Shown one piece after another: positions 63,656 through 64,000 of a stretch of 64,000 bases of DNA (within the stretch, counting starts at the first letter, position 1; every line of letters starts with the position of its first letter). The DNA lies in assembly GCF_003574655.1 (NCBI RefSeq), contig NZ_QNUM01000004.1:487966-551965 (forward strand), read 5' to 3'. Position numbers and translations under genes: made by a program. The notes beneath the pieces were generated by a model. It ran no database searches and had not been told where the DNA came from. It saw nothing but the letters and a program-made list of their open reading frames with translations. Source of the DNA: Cohaesibacter haloalkalitolerans. GTDB taxonomy: Bacteria > Pseudomonadota > Alphaproteobacteria > Rhizobiales > Cohaesibacteraceae.

Positions 63656-64000
63656 TGTCAGGACCTGTCACGGTTCCGTTGCGTGTACTCATTTAGGCTG
63701 CTTTTCTCTCGAAAGCCAAGGGGCTTTTCCAGCCGAGAGCTGAGTGTTTTCTTCGCGGATGGTAAAAACCATTGATATGCTCAAAATTTGGCGCTTCAGC
63801 TTGCCTCCTTGATTGCCAGCTTTGCCTCCAGATCCGTTCGGCCTTGATGGTCTTGAAGAATGTCTCTACCGCTGCATTATCATGACAATTGCCCTTTCCG
63901 TTCATGCATTGCCCGGCAGGCGATGCCAGCATCGCTGAGAGGGGATGGCCTGATGCCGTGTAGACGCAAGATCTTCTGATAATCATGAGAGCAATATTGG
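63656..64000 (-). mobile_element. IS3-family element, end and frameshifted transposase ORFB tail (continues past window)
   Basis: On the minus strand, the C-terminal part of an IS3 integrase is encoded: GKGNCHDNAAVETFFKTIKAERIW, HPRRKHSALGWKSPLAFERKAA, stop at 63693. Upstream, the family-like HDYQKILRLHGIRPS is in a different frame: about 37 bp containing CGATGC/GCATCG (63915-63935 area) interrupts them, so the transposase is broken. The element end is near TGTCAGGACCTGTCACGG (63656 on), lying directly against the truncated IS5 gene, which it appears to have entered. Confidence 0.75.

Noticed and set aside
1..64000. CRISPR array, prophage or plasmid origin
   Set aside because: No run of evenly spaced direct repeats, no phage structural genes and no replication initiator were seen in the window.

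Overview
This is a 64 kb chromosomal segment of an alphaproteobacterium, most likely of the order Rhizobiales/Hyphomicrobiales. The evidence is GC-rich, densely packed genes and neighbourhoods typical of that group: uvrC-pgsA-moaD-moaE; ilvE divergent from marR-ompR/envZ; lgt-midA-pgeF-M24 peptidase; rplY-pth-ychF; petABC near apt; and DUF1285-Nudix-DUF6111-cca. A C4-type TRAP transporter and a tripartite tricarboxylate transporter suggest a free-living, possibly marine, heterotroph, but genus cannot be set from sequence reading alone.

Layout. 1-1.7 kb: end of uvrC, phosphatidylglycerol synthesis (pgsA), molybdopterin synthase (moaD, moaE). 2.0-2.8 kb: an AT-rich orphan membrane-anchored protein. 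3.1-10 kb: ilvE, a MarR regulator with an EnvZ/OmpR-type two-component pair, csaA, a TetR-like protein, proC and a UbiK-type protein. 10.1-15 kb: lgt, midA-type methyltransferase, pgeF, a creatinase/ectoine-hydrolase-like M24 protein and a lipoprotein. 15.3-17.8 kb: a single gene fusing an ammonium channel to a chemoreceptor signalling domain. 18-23.7 kb: prs, a PLP decarboxylase, rplY with an attenuator-like leader, pth and ychF. 23.7-29.4 kb: an FMN reductase and a TetR-controlled EmrAB/NodT drug efflux operon. 29.5-36.7 kb: a catabolic locus (fucose-isomerase-like enzyme, SDR, TctABC transporter) divergent from a GntR regulator and an RraA-like aldolase, with a strong palindrome in the shared promoter. 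36.8-49.5 kb: housekeeping genes (apt, petABC, an ABC exporter, trmL, hemF, cca, Nudix) with one LacI regulator inserted. 49.7-54.5 kb: GNAT, a small 36-residue ORF with its own terminator, a metallophosphoesterase, a hydrolase and tRNA-Met(CAT).

Downstream of the tRNA the base composition drops and an accessory region begins. It holds about 1 kb without recognisable genes, then a likely operon (zinc alcohol dehydrogenase, TRAP transporter, histidine phosphatase, OtnK kinase, OtnC decarboxylase) and a DeoR regulator. It ends in nested IS5- and IS3-family insertion sequence remnants at the window edge. The operon looks like a four-carbon acid-sugar (tetronate-type) pathway: TRAP imports the acid, the dehydrogenase oxidises it, OtnK phosphorylates it and OtnC decarboxylates it to a triose phosphate. 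It lacks the usual OtnI isomerase and LtnD-type dehydrogenase, so the substrate is open.

The most notable items are the Amt-chemoreceptor fusion, the two catabolic loci with unassigned substrates, the rplY leader and the small ORF at 51.2 kb.
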